Shown piece by piece: positions 12,439 through 64,000 of a stretch of 64,000 nucleotides of DNA; the stretch's first letter is position 1, and each line of letters begins with the position of its first letter. The DNA comes from Elgaria multicarinata webbii (Eukaryota; Chordata; Lepidosauria; Squamata; Anguidae). A program made the position numbers and the translations under genes. The stretch spans positions 93,090,181 through 93,154,180 of the forward strand of contig NC_086172.1 of the NCBI RefSeq assembly GCF_023053635.1, written 5' to 3'. The notes beneath the pieces were generated by a model that was given only the letters and a program-made list of their open reading frames with translations, was not told the DNA's origin and did no database searches.

Positions 12439-13313
12439 AAAACAATAAGAAGGGGAAGAGAATGCACCAAACAGGCACAGGGTAGAGTAAAACTAACTGC
12501 TCAAATCCAAGAACGCAGTCCCTCTTTCCCAGGAGGCGGCCTATCTTTCTAAAGGAGCAGATTTGTGTGCCAATACTCCAGTTTAGCCCAGCTGAGCCGG
12601 ATCGGTCAAGCCGTTACTTTTCTGTGTACTTTTCTAAAGCAAAGCTGTGTGTTTCTGTTGTCGGTTGGGCTTGACCCTGTCCTTGGAAATGATGGAAAGC
12701 CGAACATTTCCCCCCAGACAACGAAGGCAAAGTGGAGAGGTGGTAGGAAAGAATATATATTTACAAACAAGAAGCCGCGGGGTTGGCTTGACCCAAAGAA
12801 AGGGCGAGAGCTTATCGGCCCCTGTGACAGACGAGTGGAGGCGGCTCCTTTAAGTGCCGAACTGCGGCTTCTTTTTCTCTCCGCTGCTGCGGGAGCGGCA
12901 GAAGAAGCGTCCTCCCCTGCCGCTGCCAAAGCGCGCGAGGCTTTTACCATCTGGTCCCGTCGTCGCCTCCTGCCTCAGCTTCCCCTCTCAGCTCGAGGCG
13001 CTGCCACTCACCTTCCCGCCCTCTTTGTCCGTGGCGCAAGAAAGTCCCCCGCGCTCGTGGAAGCCCCGCATTCCATCCCTCCCGCGTGCGCGCGCGCGCT
13101 CCGGCTCAAGCGGGGCGCATCTGGCGGCTTTCTCGCGACTTCCCCCCGCGCTTCGCTCCAGACCACGGCGCACCTCAGGTGGAGAGAGAGACTTGGAGAC
13201 GGGAAAGCCCCTGGCCCGGCGGCGGGCGTGTGGGTGTGCGCGCGCGCCAGTGAGAGCTGTATGTTGTGCATGTTCGGCCTCCCGCCGACAACGCGCCCGG
13301 CGCCTCCACCACC

Positions 13314-63356
<50,043 letters not shown>

Positions 63357-63785
63357 TAATTTTATTTATACTTTATCTTTTATTTCCCCTCACAGACATG
63401 TTCTTAGCAGCAATTAAATTACTGCTGGGGTGAAGACCAAATTGCATTTATACTGTAAAAGTTAAGATGGCCTGCTTTCCTTGCTTAACTCTTCCATACA
63501 CCGCTACAACTAGCACCTAGTAATAAATATGCATACTTGTAAGTAATCCCTGCTGATTTTAGACAAGATATAAGGATGCTGCTTTAAGAGTCTGATTCAT
63601 CATCCAAAAACTGCATGTAAAGAAAGCAGAATTGTTGGGTGGAAATTCTGTTTACCGAACTTGTGCCAAAATGATCTCATGCAGAGTCAGTGCTATCTTG
63701 CATCAAGCAACCACCATAGGTTCATGGATAATGGCCCTATCTCACAAAATAATATTTACTATGCTGATAGGCAGTGGCTTTGTTG

Positions 63786-63907
63786 AATCATGTCAGGTCA
63801 TTAAAAATCACGTCAGGTCATTAAAAAGAACAAAAGCCCAGTGCTGAATCCAGCTGTTCACATTGCAAACCTCCTACAACTGTTCACATTGCAAAACTCC
63901 TACAAAT
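63786..63907. repeat. Two small tandem duplications in intron 16
   Basis: ATCATGTCAGGTCATTAAAA is followed by ATCACGTCAGGTCATTAAAA. Nearby, CTGTTCACATTGCAAACCTC is repeated after 27 bases with one change. Confidence 0.85.
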
Positions 63908-64000
63908 GTTTATTTTCTTAATAATATTGAGTGCCCTTTGATCAAATTATATGCAGTTATGATCTTCTATTTGAAAACAGTTTGCAATGAATATTCAGTT

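Noticed and set aside
1-12500. The 3' end of USH1C, which lies upstream of ABCC8 in mammals
   Set aside because: No open frame here resembles a USH1C exon. The gene may end before the window.

Overview
This is vertebrate genomic DNA, most likely from a squamate reptile (lizard or snake). It holds one recognisable host gene: the 5' half of ABCC8, which encodes SUR1, the sulfonylurea-receptor subunit of the ATP-sensitive potassium channel. The reptile call rests on many CR1 and L2-clade LINE copies, short palindromic DNA transposons, and a SPIN-type hAT element, a family known in squamates. I cannot name the species or family.

Layout: positions 1 to about 12,500 lie upstream of the gene. They contain LINE ends, MITEs, microsatellites and unassigned DNA, with no coding exon I can support. 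A CpG-rich block (about 12,530-13,700) carries the presumed promoter, 5' UTR and exon 1 (start codon at 13,314). Exons 2 to 16 follow on the + strand up to 63,355, all with GT/AG borders. Joined, they give 2,216 coding bases (738 complete residues plus two bases). These cover TMD0, the L0 linker, TMD1, the RKR endoplasmic-reticulum retention signal and the first part of NBD1 through Walker A. The rest of the gene lies beyond the right edge. Except for exon 14, which is two codons shorter, every exon length matches what I recall for human ABCC8.

The introns are filled with transposon fossils. The largest is a CR1 LINE in intron 3 (about 22.46-25.74 kb) that keeps the end of its ORF1 esterase domain, most of ORF2 and the 3' octamer tail. 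There are also L2 ends in both orientations, L2 copies nested inside CR1, hAT-type MITEs with near-perfect 8-bp target duplications, several other long palindromes (one of 394 bp in intron 9), a solo LTR with a perfect 5-bp duplication in intron 6, and a SPIN-like element in intron 14.

The most unusual structures are two insertions flanked by long direct duplications rather than ordinary target-site duplications. One is a 539-bp segment at 15.1 kb, copied from or sharing a source with 10.6 kb and bracketed by 103-bp repeats. The other is a smaller case at 4.34-4.58 kb. The two copies of the 0.55-kb segment sit either side of the ABCC8 promoter and first exon. I found no new multigene system, CRISPR array, tRNA or rRNA gene.
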